Source of the DNA: Diphasiastrum complanatum
Taxonomy: Eukaryota; Streptophyta; Lycopodiopsida; Lycopodiales; Lycopodiaceae
Assembly (NCBI GenBank): GCA_029204225.1
Contig: CM055094.1
Location: 9,657,234 to 9,721,233 of the forward strand
Direction of reading: 5' to 3'
Length of the DNA stretch: 64,000 nucleotides
Position numbers and translations under genes: made by a program. Below the pieces are notes generated by a model. That model made no database searches. It was not told the origin of the DNA and saw only the letters and a program-made list of their open reading frames with translations. This document shows, in pieces, positions 31,902 through 44,646 of this stretch. Every line of letters begins with the position of its first letter. Within the stretch, counting starts at the first letter, position 1.

Positions 31902-31980
31902 GCTTTGATATCATATTAATATTCAGAGAAGCAACGCAGCAGTAAAGAAGAGACAGAGTGAGGAGAGATAGATCGCTTAA
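31902..31980 (-). repeat. LTR-end fragment, part of an inverted pair (minus)
   Basis: Plus-strand GAGCTTTGATATCATATTAATATTCAGAGAAGC (given here in parts: GAGCTTTGATATCA, then TATTAATATTCAGAGAAG) is the reverse complement of a TGGTATCAGAGC-type PBS with two changes, followed by LTR sequence matching 31380-31458 inverted. The two LTR ends thus face opposite ways about 440 bp apart. Confidence 0.6.
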
Positions 31981-32363
31981 CTAAAAACAACGATTGCGTT
32001 GCATAGATAAACAGATTGTGAGCAAAATCCCTTTACACTGAGAGAGACAACGGTTCACTAAGCTAAGCGTTACAATATGGAATGCCAGTCACGTAGAAAT
32101 AGGTACCACTGTATCCTACAGACCAAAGGTTTTTCACTTAATGCTTAGGTGACAAGTGCGCCACTTTTAATGCTTAACAAGTAGTGCTATTATATCCTGA
32201 TTGGAAGACAAATTATCATATAAGTTCAATGAATTCTAGATGTTTAGGACTGTAGACATATGTCAGGCATTGTATGCTTTTTACAAGCTTACATAAGATC
32301 ACCTCCGAACATCAATCGATTTGTTGTCATGCATTTTCTGCTAACACATCAGATTTAGCCAAA

Positions 32364-32720
32364 ATGCGAGAAATCTTGCACATTCAGGATGGGCAGCGTC
32401 GCAATCAGATCGATGCCAAGTTTTGGGAGGTTGTTTGTGACGAGCATGGAATAGATCATACAGGCACCTTCTGTGGCGGGTCGATCTTCAGCATGAGAGA
32501 ATAAACGTCTATGTAGTATGAAGCTAGCGATGACCGCTATGTCCTGCGCGCGTTTCTCATAGATTTGTAACCAGGAAGAATGGACAATGGACAGCGTCCA
32601 GTTGGTCAGGCACTCAGACCTGACAACGTGCTTGGGGCCAAGGAATACTCCACTGACGGCGCAGAGATGTTCGACTCTGTTCTTGACGTTGCTCGGAATT
32701 CGGAAGGAGGCCGGCCGCCG
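32364..32720 (+). pseudogene. TUB: Beta-tubulin pseudogene fragment (N-terminal quarter)
   Basis: The frame starts [20 protein letters not shown], continues [13 protein letters not shown], then in shifted frames INVYYEASDDRYVLRAFLID, LRPDNVLGAKEYSTDGAE and FDSVLDVARN. Intact beta-tubulin begins [17 protein letters not shown] with the GTP-binding Cys; here GGQCGNQIG has become DGQRRNQID. About ten residues around the FGQSGAGNNW region are deleted. There are in-frame stops after SMRE and LIDL. Homology ends near residue 125, close to the conserved first intron position of plant beta-tubulin genes, so it may be a duplicated first exon. It is not functional. Confidence 0.88.
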
Positions 32721-32989
32721 AAAGCTGGTCTTGATGTATATATTTGTGGAAACCGGCAAACTATAGAATGTAATCTATAGGTTTTTTTAAAAATCAACAT
32801 CAGCAAATGTTTGAAGATTTTTTATACAAGCATATATTACCTTTTTATAAGTAAAAGCTTTTAAAACATCGAAAAGTTTTATATAATGCAGGTTTATTTT
32901 GTTAACTCGGAAGACGTTTCTCCAGCACCGGTCTACATTTTAGTATTTTACAGACACCTACATTGTACAAACGTCAGCTACTTAGGTTT
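32721..32989. other. AT-rich spacer
   Basis: No gene or repeat recognised between the tubulin pseudogene and the tandem repeat. Confidence 0.4.
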
Positions 32990-33272
32990 TCCTTGTTTAT
33001 GTGGCACACAAATCTAATACAGCGAACGGACAGCTCTTAAATCACCTACTCCTCATTCATTGTGTTGACTGCACCTTAGTTTCTCCGTGTTTACATGGCA
33101 CACGAATCTAATACAGCGAATAGACAGCTCTTAAATCACCTACAGGCTACTCCTCATTCACTGTGTTGACTGCACCTTAGTTTTTCCTTGTTTATGTGGC
33201 ACACGAATCTAGTACAGCGAACTGACAGCTCTTAAATCACGTACACCTCATTGATTGTGTTGACTGCACCTT
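32990..33272. repeat. Three-copy tandem repeat, unit about 95-99 bp
   Basis: The unit beginning TCCTTGTTTATGTGGCACAC and ending TGTGTTGACTGCACCTTAG occurs three times, starting near 32990, 33085 and 33184, with substitutions and a short insertion in the second copy. No coding content. Confidence 0.9.
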
Positions 33273-36240
33273 AAGCATGGGCCCTGCCGCCCTGTTGCTG
33301 AAGGGCCTTCCAACGAGCGTCGAGCAGATTAGAGCCAAAAATATCGCCTTAAACGTTAGGTCTACTGAAGTCAATAGATATGCGAAAGCATGCAGAAGGG
33401 TAGGTCTACAAAACCGCAGGTCTAGTGAAGTTATAGAATGTCATATGCAGAAAAGCAGAAAAGCAGATGACATGGAAGACAAGAAAAGTCACATGCAAGA
33501 GAAGAGAAGCAAAAACAATAAATGCAAGAGAGGAGAAGCAAAAACAATAACATTGGCCATCTGTGGTTCAGTCCAGCTGTGCTCAAGAGGAACTTGTTTT
33601 ATCATACCCAGGCAGCACACTTAATCACAAGATTTGCTCTACGTGAATACAAAGCGTACTTCATCAAGCATGTTATATAAATCTTGCACTTATGACCTAT
33701 GCCAATCTACCTCTTTGGTGTTTCTTTTTTGTGTGCGCGAAGAGGCTAAAGTGGTCTCTGCCTACTAGCTCGTGGGGAGGCGTTGGATTAACAACGTCTT
33801 GAGGGATTGCATAGTTAGCACTACAAGCACCTTTATCTTCCACATGAGTGTTTTTGTAATTTGTATAGGATAAACTTTGTACTCATCAACTTGCTTGTTA
33901 GATCTTGAATTTTAGGTACGTTATTTTCCTTGCTGGTACACATGTCTAGCTGAGCCAACCAATTAGGTAAAAACTTGTGATGCGAAGTAGATGCTACTAC
34001 ACGCATCGGAACACTAGAGTACTTACTACTCACTAGTGGTTGTTAGAAGAAGCCAACTTTTGAAACAATATTTATTATTTTTAGTAAGGATATTTTGCCT
34101 CAACAACTGGAAGAATAGAAATCCACATCTGCTAATACATGCAATACTAGACATCATTGCCAGATGTTATGCATTTTACTTTGTTATATGAATGGTAAGA
34201 AACGTGTTGGTTCATTTCTTTTTATAATTTATACGTTTCTAGTTCTCAAAAGTAGTATTTACAAGATTATGTTCCACATTTTAAAAAAAATTGTTATTTA
34301 TATGTTATTTCAACAGTGACTAACACATGATGAATGTACCATGTACTCGGCCTTCTAGAAACATACACTTCATATCTATCAACAAGCTACCATCAATGTG
34401 AGTGGAAGTTTTGCACACACTAAGTTCGTAAAGCTTTTGTATTGTTTAATTTTTTGGTTATGCATTCCATTTATTTTGGAATACTATTGTTTCTCTTCTA
34501 TTCTTTGTGAAGCATGTTAATTATTGCAATCATTGCGCATTAGTATGCAAATGAGGTCACTCATTGATGTTGTTGTATTTCATATCAATCGATTACCTAT
34601 GAAACTGCTAGTTTGTCCTATTGCTAACATAGTTCTCTTTTCATTCCTTCATTGTGTCTCCATACTACTACTTCTCACCCTTGTCCTGATCATGGCTTGC
34701 TAGTTCTCACCCTCCATTGTAGATATCTACGGGGCTTTATCATGTAATAGTTTTTCATGTTTTGTGATAACAACAATGCAAGAACGTATAATTATATAAG
34801 CAATCTATGACTAAACTTGCAACTTTACAATGCAAAATAGCTTTACTTCTTTCATCAAAGAGATGGAACAATTCCATGTAACTAATTGTTAGTTTTTGAA
34901 TGACAAAATTAAGGCGTGATGGTATGATATGTTTTATTCAAATCGCAAGAGATATTTGTGTGTTGTTATCCAAAATTGTACATAATTGTGAAAAAATTTG
35001 TGTTGAAGACAACAAATGTTTCATACATTTTTTTGCAACATCATTTTTTGTCTACAATTAGCAGGACATAAAAGCGAACACATAAAGCAACTTGAAATGG
35101 CAAAGAACTCACCTCACCTACCAATTGTTTCGATGCTTTTCAACACCACATATATTTAACATTTATCACCATGACACGAAGTACAAAAGAATAGGTATTA
35201 TATCTAGTGAAGCATGTAACTCAAGTTGTTTGCAAAGAATGTTGGGTATCAATTGTTTCTTAAATCTTATATTGAAAGGTCGGGATATTGCACTTATAAA
35301 TTTGGCTTTTGATCAAGGTGTAGGTTTTGCGTTGAAAGCATAACCTCACTATTCTAGGTTTATATATTAAATTGAAGGCATAAAACAATATGGTTTAGGA
35401 ATCTTTCTATTTTGACAAGGCTCTTTGCTCCATTTTGAGTTTATACTCTTCATGTAGAGCAATGGAACTAGTGGCTTATATACTTTAGTGTCCTTCATGT
35501 AGCGCAATATTGTATCAATCATCAGTTAATCTTTACTACACTTTAAAATTTGAAAAAATTATGGAACTATATTTGAATTATAGAGGAGCTATGCAACATC
35601 TATAATTCAATTTTTAATATTGTGTATAGATCATTTGCTTTTAAAATTTTAGGACAAAATTGCATAGCTAGTTATATTTTATTGGCATTTCTAAAGCAAC
35701 AATAAGAAGTTATTAGTCACTTGGGCACCAATGAGATATACAAATACTTCTAAGGTGGTATTAATTGCATGCTATTTTCAAAAAAGTTTTTAGTAGATGG
35801 TATTATTCTTAAATATGAAGTGAATGCAATTCTTAATATATGATAGATGTTGACATATGTAAGTAACTCAATAAAAATGGTAAATCTATTTTACAATATT
35901 GCAAATTTATACTCAATATTTTTTTTTTTCAATTCTAATTGCATTTAAGTGTATAGCTACCTAAATAGAGCATTGTTGTTTTGATTATTACATCTATACA
36001 CAATTTGAAAAAATTGAAAATTTATCCAACAAACATGAATTAAGTTTCTCTCAACATTGTTTATATCATCATTTACTTATTGACTTGTTATAGTTTCATA
36101 AGTTTTTATTCCTTGGTGTTCTTTCACATTCACTTATTTGTCGTTGGCTTGATTTTAATGCCCTTTAAGGCCCTATATTTTTATTTTAAATTGATAATAT
36201 TCCCTTGGGTGCGACATCGCGTGGAGAGAGTACTGTGGCC
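33273..36240. other. Long AT-rich intergenic region, no gene recognised
   Basis: A 115-codon frame at 33277-33624 contains a 29-bp internal duplication (ATGCAAGAGAAGAGAAGCAA...), has no family motif and is not called a gene. The rest is AT-rich with poly-T/A tracts. I see no retroelement domain or RNA gene. Confidence 0.45.
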
Positions 36241-36529
<289 letters not shown>

Positions 36530-37007
36530 TGGTTGGCCATATTCGGTTAAGGATTCGGAATAGTCCTAATATGGTAGATCGGCCTTCCACCAGTGTTCAA
36601 GATTATTAGTCACGCCTAGATTTTATTCCAAGTCAAGGCCTGTTGGTGACTAATGACCTTGAGAGGACCCAGACACTCTAATTGAGACATATGGAGTAGT
36701 GCATATACATGTGACTGATATACGCAGGAGGTATGCATGAAGAGCTGTGATCTATTTATAGTTGACCTGCATGGAAATTGCATGTGCTCATGCATAGGAT
36801 CCTACTCTCTATATATTGAGGTAGTGATTATTCCGTCGACGACTTGGTCTAGATTACCTCATGAGCTCTTCTCCTCTTGCTGTCACATGGCATGGCTTGG
36901 GAGCTAGATCCAGGAGGGATCTAGGTTTGGTTGGGTGGTTTTGCTCCATATTCTCTCTTGTATTTTCCTATCCTCATCTTAGGGGATTGTCCCTAGTGGT
37001 CTTTTCA
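36530..37007 (+). repeat. 5' LTR of the LARD-like element
   Basis: It starts TGGTTGGCCATATTCGG and ends GGTCTTTTCA. A TATA-like CTCTATATATTGAGG lies near 36811-36825. It pairs with 41070-41557. Confidence 0.92.
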
Positions 37008-37008
37008 T

Positions 37009-37020
37009 TGGTATCAGAGC
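37009..37020 (+). other. Primer-binding site, tRNA-iMet type
   Basis: TGGTATCAGAGC lies one base behind the 5' LTR end. It is exactly the usual complement of the plant initiator-Met tRNA 3' end used by Ty1/copia elements. Confidence 0.95.
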
Positions 37021-40000
37021 CCGGCTAAGATGCAGTTTTTGGATGAGATGGAGAGAAGTTCTACATCAATTTGGAATTAGAACGCACTTAGATTCACATC
37101 TTGGATGGAGTGCTGTTTATTCAAGGGAAATTTCGGTTTGGATTTACTAAGTTTTCAGCATGCTTTCCAAACTTGGTGGTAGAGTGCTCTTCTCCTTGTT
37201 TGATTTTGTTAGAGATGTTGTGGATTAGTGAGGAATTCATTCTTAATTTCTAAAGCCTTGGAAAATTTTTCGTTTGAAGTAGAATGATTTGCTCCACTTT
37301 CTTGGTTAAATCTGTTTTTTTTTTAGATGAATGATTTGCATGAATCTATAATGTTTTGGACAGTTTGATTTAGATTTGGTAGCAAGATGTTTATTGATAG
37401 ATTGATGAGAATTCGATTTATCCGGAATGAATAAATTGACTCTTGTTGGAAACTCGGAATTTATGGTTTGCATCTGAGATATAATCTTTTTTTTAGATTA
37501 ACTCTCTTGTGATACATGCAAAGCTGTAATGTGCAAACTGAAAACATTTAATGGATAGTGTATATTGCGGATTCTCTAATTGTAGCAGATAAAGATTGTG
37601 GGTTGTGTGAGCAACCAAGTATTTTGAACCTCTACTCAGTGCTAAGTGAAGCTATAAGGAATAGCTACCCTGTAAGCAAATCTGGAGAAGAAGTGAGTGT
37701 AACCCTGTTATGTGATTTACATGCAAGCTAAATAATTTTGAAACCTTCTGCTTGCTGTTCATTAACGGTCTGGTACCTCCATTTTGGGAATGAGTTGTGG
37801 AACTGATCGGATTTATGGAGATCTGGTTTGTAGACTCTGCTTTCTATAGCCAGGGCTAGTACCCTCTTGTTCATACTTAGGACATGATTTTGTAATTCTC
37901 TGACTAGCTCTCTTGCTTCATCACTAAGTTCTCTAGGAGGTTCCGATAAAGCTTTTCGTTTTCATGATAATCCCCATAACCAAGAGAGAAATCTATGTAT
38001 TTGCTTTTTTGTTGAATCTTTACAGATTTAGTCTGTTGGAGTTGAAAAGGCATGGGAACATAGATAGTTAGAGACAAAGCGCTTCCATTCTGAATGTTGG
38101 AAATACCAGCTGATCAGAAAGACATTTGTTCCTTGCAAAATGGATGGGGACTGAGGGCGTTGGGTTGAACGGCTCCTTTGGAGGACTCGTGCTTGTGTGT
38201 GTGCTGGTGAAGCGCTATTGATTCTTCTAGCTGGAATCCTCACATGATGATCTGTGAGTGATTTGGGATCACTTTGAAGTCTTCTTGGCTGCTAAAACAG
38301 CGTGGGCTGTTTGCAGTTCTTTGAGCTTGGAAACCATTGAATGGACGGGATTGAAGCGAGCAGTAGGACTGATGGGGAGCGCTTTTCCATCTCTTATTGC
38401 ATTGATGGAGGATGGATAGCTGTTGTGAAACAGTTGGTGGGTTGTTGCGCCTATTTTCGAGCTGTTAAAGGTGCCATCTGACCTAATTTTAGCATAGATT
38501 GGTGGTATTGATCGCTGATGCTAATCGTGACGGTGAGATGAACATATTTCCAATGCATGAGACGCAGCAGAGGGTCGAGGAGGAGCGTTTCACACTGCAG
38601 ATCCCTCTCTTCCTCTCGTTTGGTGAAGCTCTCTCTTTCTCTCGCTTCGAGCAGCCTCTTTCCTTGTTGGTGGTGGCTGTAGCAGTTGGCCTCCTCTTTG
38701 CATAATCTATTAGGGTTTTTGCATGTGGGACTAGGCTTTTGCCTTGTACATGGGTTTTTTGGTGATTATAGTTGATTAGGTGCATGTTATCGACAGGACT
38801 GCAATTTGAAAAACTGCATGATTGTCCAATCGATGCTTTGCATGTCGGTTGATCGAGTTTTTCTTAGGGCTTGACTACTGGTAATTTTCAAGTTGGTCCC
38901 AGATTTTGATTCAGAATCAATTCGAAAATTTTAGTTACAAGCACCTAGTTAGAAAGACTCTGGTTTCTTGGTGTTCGGTAGTCAATGCTGTAACCTTATC
39001 ATTTTGAAAGTAGCTTTCCGACCTTGGCAAGAGGAATTTAGTTTTTCTTCTCCATGGGCAATATGCATGCTTGAGGCCTTATCAACTTGACAGTCAACTA
39101 TAAGCCTAGATTTTTTTGAGAACTTAATTATCGTTGTTTTTGTGTCAAGTTGTATCAATTGGTTTGAATTTTTTCTACATCGATCTTGAAAAAACGATGG
39201 TAGGAATACTGTTCTCAGGCAAGTGCCCAATAAGTGAGAATTTTGGGTTTTTGGTACTGTGCTTTTTATTGATTTAACTCTAGAGTAGCAATATTCCCAG
39301 TTAATTGAGTTAAATGATATTATAGGTTCTTCCTTTTGGACTCGGTGTGTACCGATAGGCTTATCTTAAATGTTTTTTATCTTTAAGATTGGGCAAACTA
39401 AAGCTTTTCAGATACTTGTTAAATTGAATAAATGGAATAAGGTCGTAATTTTTGGGAGGTAGTTCTATATTCGATTGAAAAACAAGTGTGTTGAATATCA
39501 AAGAGTACCCGGAACCAAATTTTGTTGATTTTCCATTGATTCTGACAACTTTAACGAAGTAGTAAAAATGGACTGTTGTGGTCAAAAGAGAAGTAGCCTA
39601 GCATTTACTTGTGTCAATGGAAATTTCATGAATCTTCGCTAAAAGAATTTTTGGGTGACCGAAATATCTAAGGGAGGAAGAAAATGAGACATTTGAGTAG
39701 GTAAATGTGATAATGTTGTGTAATTTGGGTTGGTTAAGAATCCCTGTAAAGAAATTGCATAACGCCAGTTTTTTTGAATTTATTTTAATATAGGACCATG
39801 AGTTGACCCTATTTTGTTATGAAAAATTGTGGCATGGAATGAGAACAACCCTTGGTTCACATTTGTACTGAATCTTATTCCTAAGAGTTGTAACTCTCAG
39901 ATGGTAAGAATTCAAGATGGATAGTACCAACCAGATGGGTTGTCTATGTGACGGTAAAGCCATGTGCATATTATTGTTAAATCACAATTTTGAACTGGAT

Positions 40001-41056
40001 TATTGCGATCCACTAGGAATAAATTTGGGGGTATTCCGGTATTGGGTGGAATAGATATGTGCATATCTGGTATTGGAAATCCAGATGAAGTTATGAGATC
40101 TCTGGATTATCAGATAATGCGCTTAAAGATCTTTTTGAAGATTGGATCCTATATTAAGTATAGGATGGACAGATAATCTTTTTTATTTTCTGTTGATCGG
40201 ATCTAAAAGCAAAGGATTTTCTTGGAGAGAAAACTGGTGGTATGGGAAGAGGAAATTCTTGTGTGAGAATGATCTGTAGGCCAATGGTAAGTATTTACAT
40301 TATTTGTAAATCTAATAGTTGAAACCATTGGTAAGGCCTAATTAGGGTATTTGGAGAGGTTATGAGATATAGGATTGTATGAATCTCATAGGCCTTTTCA
40401 TTAAGTAATTGTTTACTTATGAGGAGTTGCTTTCTTTACAGATTGTAGTCTATAGGTGCTTGTGTACAAAGTTCAGTCTATATCTCCAATTTAGTAGGAG
40501 ACAGATAAATCTATCAGGATACATATAGATGTTGATTTCTTGCATATGATGCTAGAAATGGGGCTGTTAACCAATTAGAGTAATTGCAGTACTCTGGTTT
40601 GAGTTATGATTGTCTGAGACTTGGTGGATCTCCTAGAGATTTTAGATGATTGAATTGTGGTATTTTAGAATATTTGGATATTCCAAGAATACTGGTATCA
40701 AGAAGCATTATTTTTTACAAGAAATTGACATGGCATTTCTTTAGCTTTTGCATTTGATCTCTGAAATAAAGAAGTTAATTCACCCAGTGGTTCATGTAAT
40801 TAGGATTACGTGAAGGTGATGAACTTTTGTTTTGGAGTAGATCACAACCCATTTGAAAGATTTATAGTTTAGTGTATCTTTTGGAATTTGAATTACTATT
40901 CATGAGTAGAGGCAAGCAATTAAAGAATTGTTGCATCTCTAAGTGCTTATTCAGATGGAAAGATCGGACTAAGAATAATGATTCATGAGAAAGATTTGAA
41001 AGCTTAAGAAATAGTTTCATGTTTTCTTTTCTCCATTCTGAGGACAGAACCTGTTT
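37021..41056 (+). other. Interior of the LARD-like element, no recognised coding sequence
   Basis: About 4 kb shows no retroelement domain in any frame. The first 100 bases might be a degenerate copia Gag start (RFTSWMECCLF). A CT-rich patch at 38600-38680 followed by TTAGGGTTTTTGCATG resembles a gene 5' region, but no protein match is apparent. Confidence 0.5.
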
Positions 41057-41069
41057 AAGGGAGGAATAA
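41057..41069 (+). other. Polypurine tract
   Basis: AAGGGAGGAATAA lies immediately before the 3' LTR start TGTTATGGCC, as required for plus-strand DNA priming. Confidence 0.85.
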
Positions 41070-41557
41070 TGTTATGGCCATATTCGGTTAAGGACCTGGA
41101 GTAGTCCTAATATGGTAGACCGGCCCTCTAGTGTTCAAGATTATTAGTCATGCTTAGATTTTATTCCAAGTCAAGGCAGTTGGTGACTAATGACCTTGAG
41201 AGTACCCAGACACACTAATTGAGACATATGGAGGTGTACATGTACATGTGACTGATATAGGCAGGAGGTATGCATGAAGAGTTGTGACCTATTTATAGTT
41301 GACCTGCATGGGAATTGCAAGTGCTCATGCATAGGATCCTACTCTCTATATATTGAGGTAGTGATTATTCCGTCGACGACTTGGTCTAGGTTATCTGATG
41401 AGCTCTTCTCCTCTTGCTGTCACATGGCATGGCTTGGGGGCTAGATCTAGGAGGATTCTCCAGGAGGGATCTAGGTTTGGTTGGATGGTTTTGCTCCATA
41501 GTCTCTCTTATGTTTTGCTATCCTCATCTTAGGGGATTGTCCCTAGTGGTCTTTACA
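41070..41557 (+). repeat. 3' LTR of the LARD-like element
   Basis: It starts TGTTATGGCCATATTCGG and ends GGTCTTTACA. It contains a short duplication (AGGAGGATTCTCCAGGAGGG, about 41448-41467) not present in the 5' LTR. Confidence 0.92.
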
Positions 41558-41562
41558 GAGAG

Positions 41563-43059
41563 CGTGCCGACAGAGGTAGGGAGGGAGGGAGAGGGAGAGA
41601 GCAGAGAGGAGAGCGTGTCGAGGGAGCGAGGAGAGACAGAGAGGAGAGCGTGAGATAGAGGAAAGAGGAGAGCGTGTGAAGGGACGATACAAAAAATCGT
41701 GAGGGTAAAAAAATCAGGCCAAAGCCAATTACGTGCCGGGTCCCGGATTATTTATGGTAATGGCCACTACATAATGTTCTTCTTTCAAATGGTCATCTGC
41801 CACTCGATGTCGAGTCCCGGATTATTTATGGTAATGGCCCTCCCAATGGCCATTACCTACTACATAATGTTCTTCTTTCAAATGGTCATCAAAATTTTGT
41901 ACATTTAGATGTTATCAAGAAATTGTGTTTTCGCACAAGATCCTCAAGGTAGATAGTTACTTCATGCTTGTCAAATAGTTTTCATATGCTATTCAGGAAA
42001 TATGGCGGGTCTAGATCCACAAAAATCATGTTCCTCTTCATGACTCTAAAGATATTAAGACTAGAGTTCTAGCATCTAGGGACACTACACCTTATATCTA
42101 ACACAAAGATAAAAGAAAACCTACATATCAGTTCATATACACAAAATCTATTGTCATAAGAACCAATTAATTGTCCAAAACTTTGGTTTTGTATGTGCTT
42201 AGAGTGTGTTAAAATTTGTAGAGGTACGTTGCATCAATTTTGTATCTTGTGGTGCATATGTAGAATGTTATCCCATTGAGCACAATATTTGAATGTATAG
42301 AAATGGATGGCGGAAAAATCAGGATTCCATAGGACCAATTATTTCTCACAATGTGAAAGTGACAATGGTTGCTAAAATAAGATTACCAAAAATCAATATG
42401 CGTTCATGATGAGATCATACATTTGAAAAATGACTCTAATGAATAACTAAATTATAATATTGTCTTCTTATATTTTAGTGCCAACATATGAAAATTGCCA
42501 AAATGTATGAATTATATGTGAATGAAATTGGACAATGGTCTTGTATAATTTTCCAAATAGCAACAAATGGACATAGAAGCAAGAGAGAATTTAGTAGGCC
42601 AAGTCAAAGCCTAGCTAGTGTAGAAGAAAACTTTTATGGGAGAAGGAATGTTACATACCATAACGGTATGTCCTTAAGTAATAGCCTCGTGAGGGGCAGC
42701 ATGTAGGTCTACGATTATCAACATGTTTGGGTGCCATGCATCATAACCTTAGGTGATCACGTGTCATCGATGGGACTGTGCTTGATTGACACCCACTTGC
42801 ACTATGTTTATATAGATGTGGGGTACCTCTTTGTCATTCACTTAGCCTATCCACGGTTGATGGAGAGCATGTGCAATAGCTAGGATGCATCTCCAACCTT
42901 GGAGATGTGTGCTCGGGAGAGCTGAGACCGATGGTTGGTGGTATGGGACATCAGTTATCATTGGAGGCTTAACCAGGTAGGACGATGTCAGTAACTCCTA
43001 TGCATGGGGATGGGTTGGTAATGATCCTACTCGAGATGCATCTCTGCAATTGAGAGACA
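41563..43059. other. Intergenic with a tandem duplication
   Basis: GA-rich flank to about 41690. A duplicated block TCCCGGATTATTTATGGTAA...TTCTTTCAAATGGTCAT follows (41739-41795 and 41812-41888). A 72-codon frame at 42488 has no family motif. A TATA-like GTTTATATAGATG lies at about 42808. No gene. Confidence 0.45.
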
Positions 43060-43063
43060 TATT

Positions 43064-43523
43064 GTCTGTTGTCGGGGTCTTCATAACCTTCAGGTTGCTT
43101 CACGAAAATTTTCTCCTCTAGATCTCTGTGGAGAAAGGCTTATTTCACGTCAATCTGGTGAATTTCCAGATTGTCCTATGTAGCATATTCAAGGAGTAGC
43201 CTTATGCTTGTCATCTTGACCATGGGCGAATATGTGTCGAAATAGTCAACACCATATCTCTGCGTGTAGCCCTTCACGACAAGCCTTGCTTTGTAGCGGC
43301 CAATGGCGCCATCTGATTTCAGCTTTTTCTTGTACATCCACTTGCAATCAATTACTTTTCTATTTTCTGGCAGTGGCTCTAATGTCCATGCCTCGTTTCG
43401 CCTCATCAACTCGCTGACATTGCATGTTTCCAGAATTCTCCCTCTGGACTCTAGATAGCTTCTTGGTATGTTGTTGGCTCTTCTGTGAAGCTGTAGTACT
43501 CGAACTGTGTGTCTTCGCTCCAT
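43064..43523 (-). pseudogene. Copia reverse transcriptase, N-terminal part
   Basis: The frame reads RNEAWTLEPLPENRKVIDCK, WMYKKKLKSDGAIGRYKARL and DYFDTYSPMVKMTSIRLLLE. It then continues in another frame with EIHQIDVKxAFLHRDLEEKI and VKQPEGYEDPD. The catalytic YVDD region is not present because the element is cut off at about 43064. Confidence 0.92.
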
Positions 43524-43681
43524 TGAAGATTGTGAGAATAGTGGTCTGGAGATCTTCTTTGTCTTGTTGACCTTCGAGGTTCGTTTCGTCGCTGCTCAAA
43601 CATTTTTTGTTCGTGGGGTCGATCCTCTGTTTCCTGCTGCTCTGGAGTCTGGGATTCTGCATTCTGATTTGATGTTTGTCC

Positions 43682-44563
43682 TCAATCTCCCAATTGAATA
43701 AGCAGCAGTGTGAAGATCTCATGGCCTCTTTCGTCTTTTAGTCCAAGGAATGTGGACTCATCAAACTTTACATCTCTGTTCGAAACAACCTTCTTCGTGG
43801 TTGGATCGTAGAGTTTGTACACATGTGTTCTGTTCGAGTAGCTGACCATGATTGTTTGTTCGGATTTGTCATCGAACTTACTTCTCTTTTCCTTTGGAAT
43901 GTGCTTGTATGCTGCACATCCAAACACTTGTGCGTATGACAGATCAGGCTTTCTGCCTGTCCACATTTCGTATGGTGTTTTGTTCTCCAACGCTGTCGTT
44001 GTAGATTTGTTTTGCAGGTGTACAGATGCAACTATTGCCTCAGCCCAGAATTGGCCTGGCAATTGAGCCTGTGCTATCATGCATCTGGCTCCTTCGACTA
44101 GCGTTCTGTTTTTTCTTTCTGCCACACCATTGTATTCTGGTGTGTATGCAGGAGTGAACTTGTGTTCAATCCCCTGATCTTCGCAGAATCTTGAGAATTC
44201 TGTGCTTTTGTATTCACCTCCATTGTCAGATCTAAGAATCTATATCTTTTTTGAGGTGTGTCGCTCTACGAATGCCATGAACTTCTTGAAAGAATCAAAT
44301 ACTTTGGATTTTTTCTTCAAGTAGTAGATCGTGGTCATTCGGCTGTAATCATCTATGAACGTTACAAAATATCTCGAACCTGAGAGCGAATCTGTTTTCA
44401 TCGGTCCACACACATCGGAGTGGACAAGCTCAAGAACTTCCTTGGCTCTTCTTCCTTCGTGTGTGAATGGATTCCGATGTTGCTTGCCATTCTGACAAGC
44501 TTCGCAGAACTTAGCCTCGAGCCTTGAAATTTTGAGACCTGTGACAATGTCCTTTGTGCTCAT
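43682..44563 (-). pseudogene. Copia integrase
   Basis: After the zinc-binding end (FCEACQNGKQHRNPF) the core shows HSDVCGPM (first Asp), ILRSDNGGEYKS (second Asp) and YNGVAERKN (Glu), then LPGQFWAEAIVASVHLQNK and YEMWTGRKPDLSYAQVFGC. Only one in-frame stop, TAG in KKI-stop-ILRSD at about 44239, interrupts it. The DDE triad is complete. Confidence 0.93.
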
Positions 44564-44646
44564 GTTTTACAGGCTCCGCGTGTTCAGATGATACATTCTC
44601 CTATGCCAAAGCTGATCTTCATTTTTTGAAGCATTTTAATATGCTA

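Larger units (their letters stand above)
36530..41557 (+). mobile_element. Complete non-coding LTR retroelement (LARD-like)
   Basis: Two direct LTRs (36530-37007 and 41070-41557) are followed or preceded by a PBS and a polypurine tract, and the element is flanked by the 5-bp target duplication GAGAG (36525-36529 and 41558-41562). The 4062-bp interior has only short frames and none resembles Gag, protease, integrase, RT or RNase H. It fits a large retrotransposon derivative mobilised by a copia-type partner. By eye the LTRs differ at roughly 30 positions plus a small duplication, so it is much older than the element at 55491. Confidence 0.9.

Noticed and set aside
32274-32806. Minus-strand frames of 66-134 codons over the tubulin fragment
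   Set aside because: They are antisense shadows of the beta-tubulin homology on plus.
33277-33624. 115-codon frame as a gene
   Set aside because: Contains a 29-bp internal duplication, no recognised motif; likely chance.
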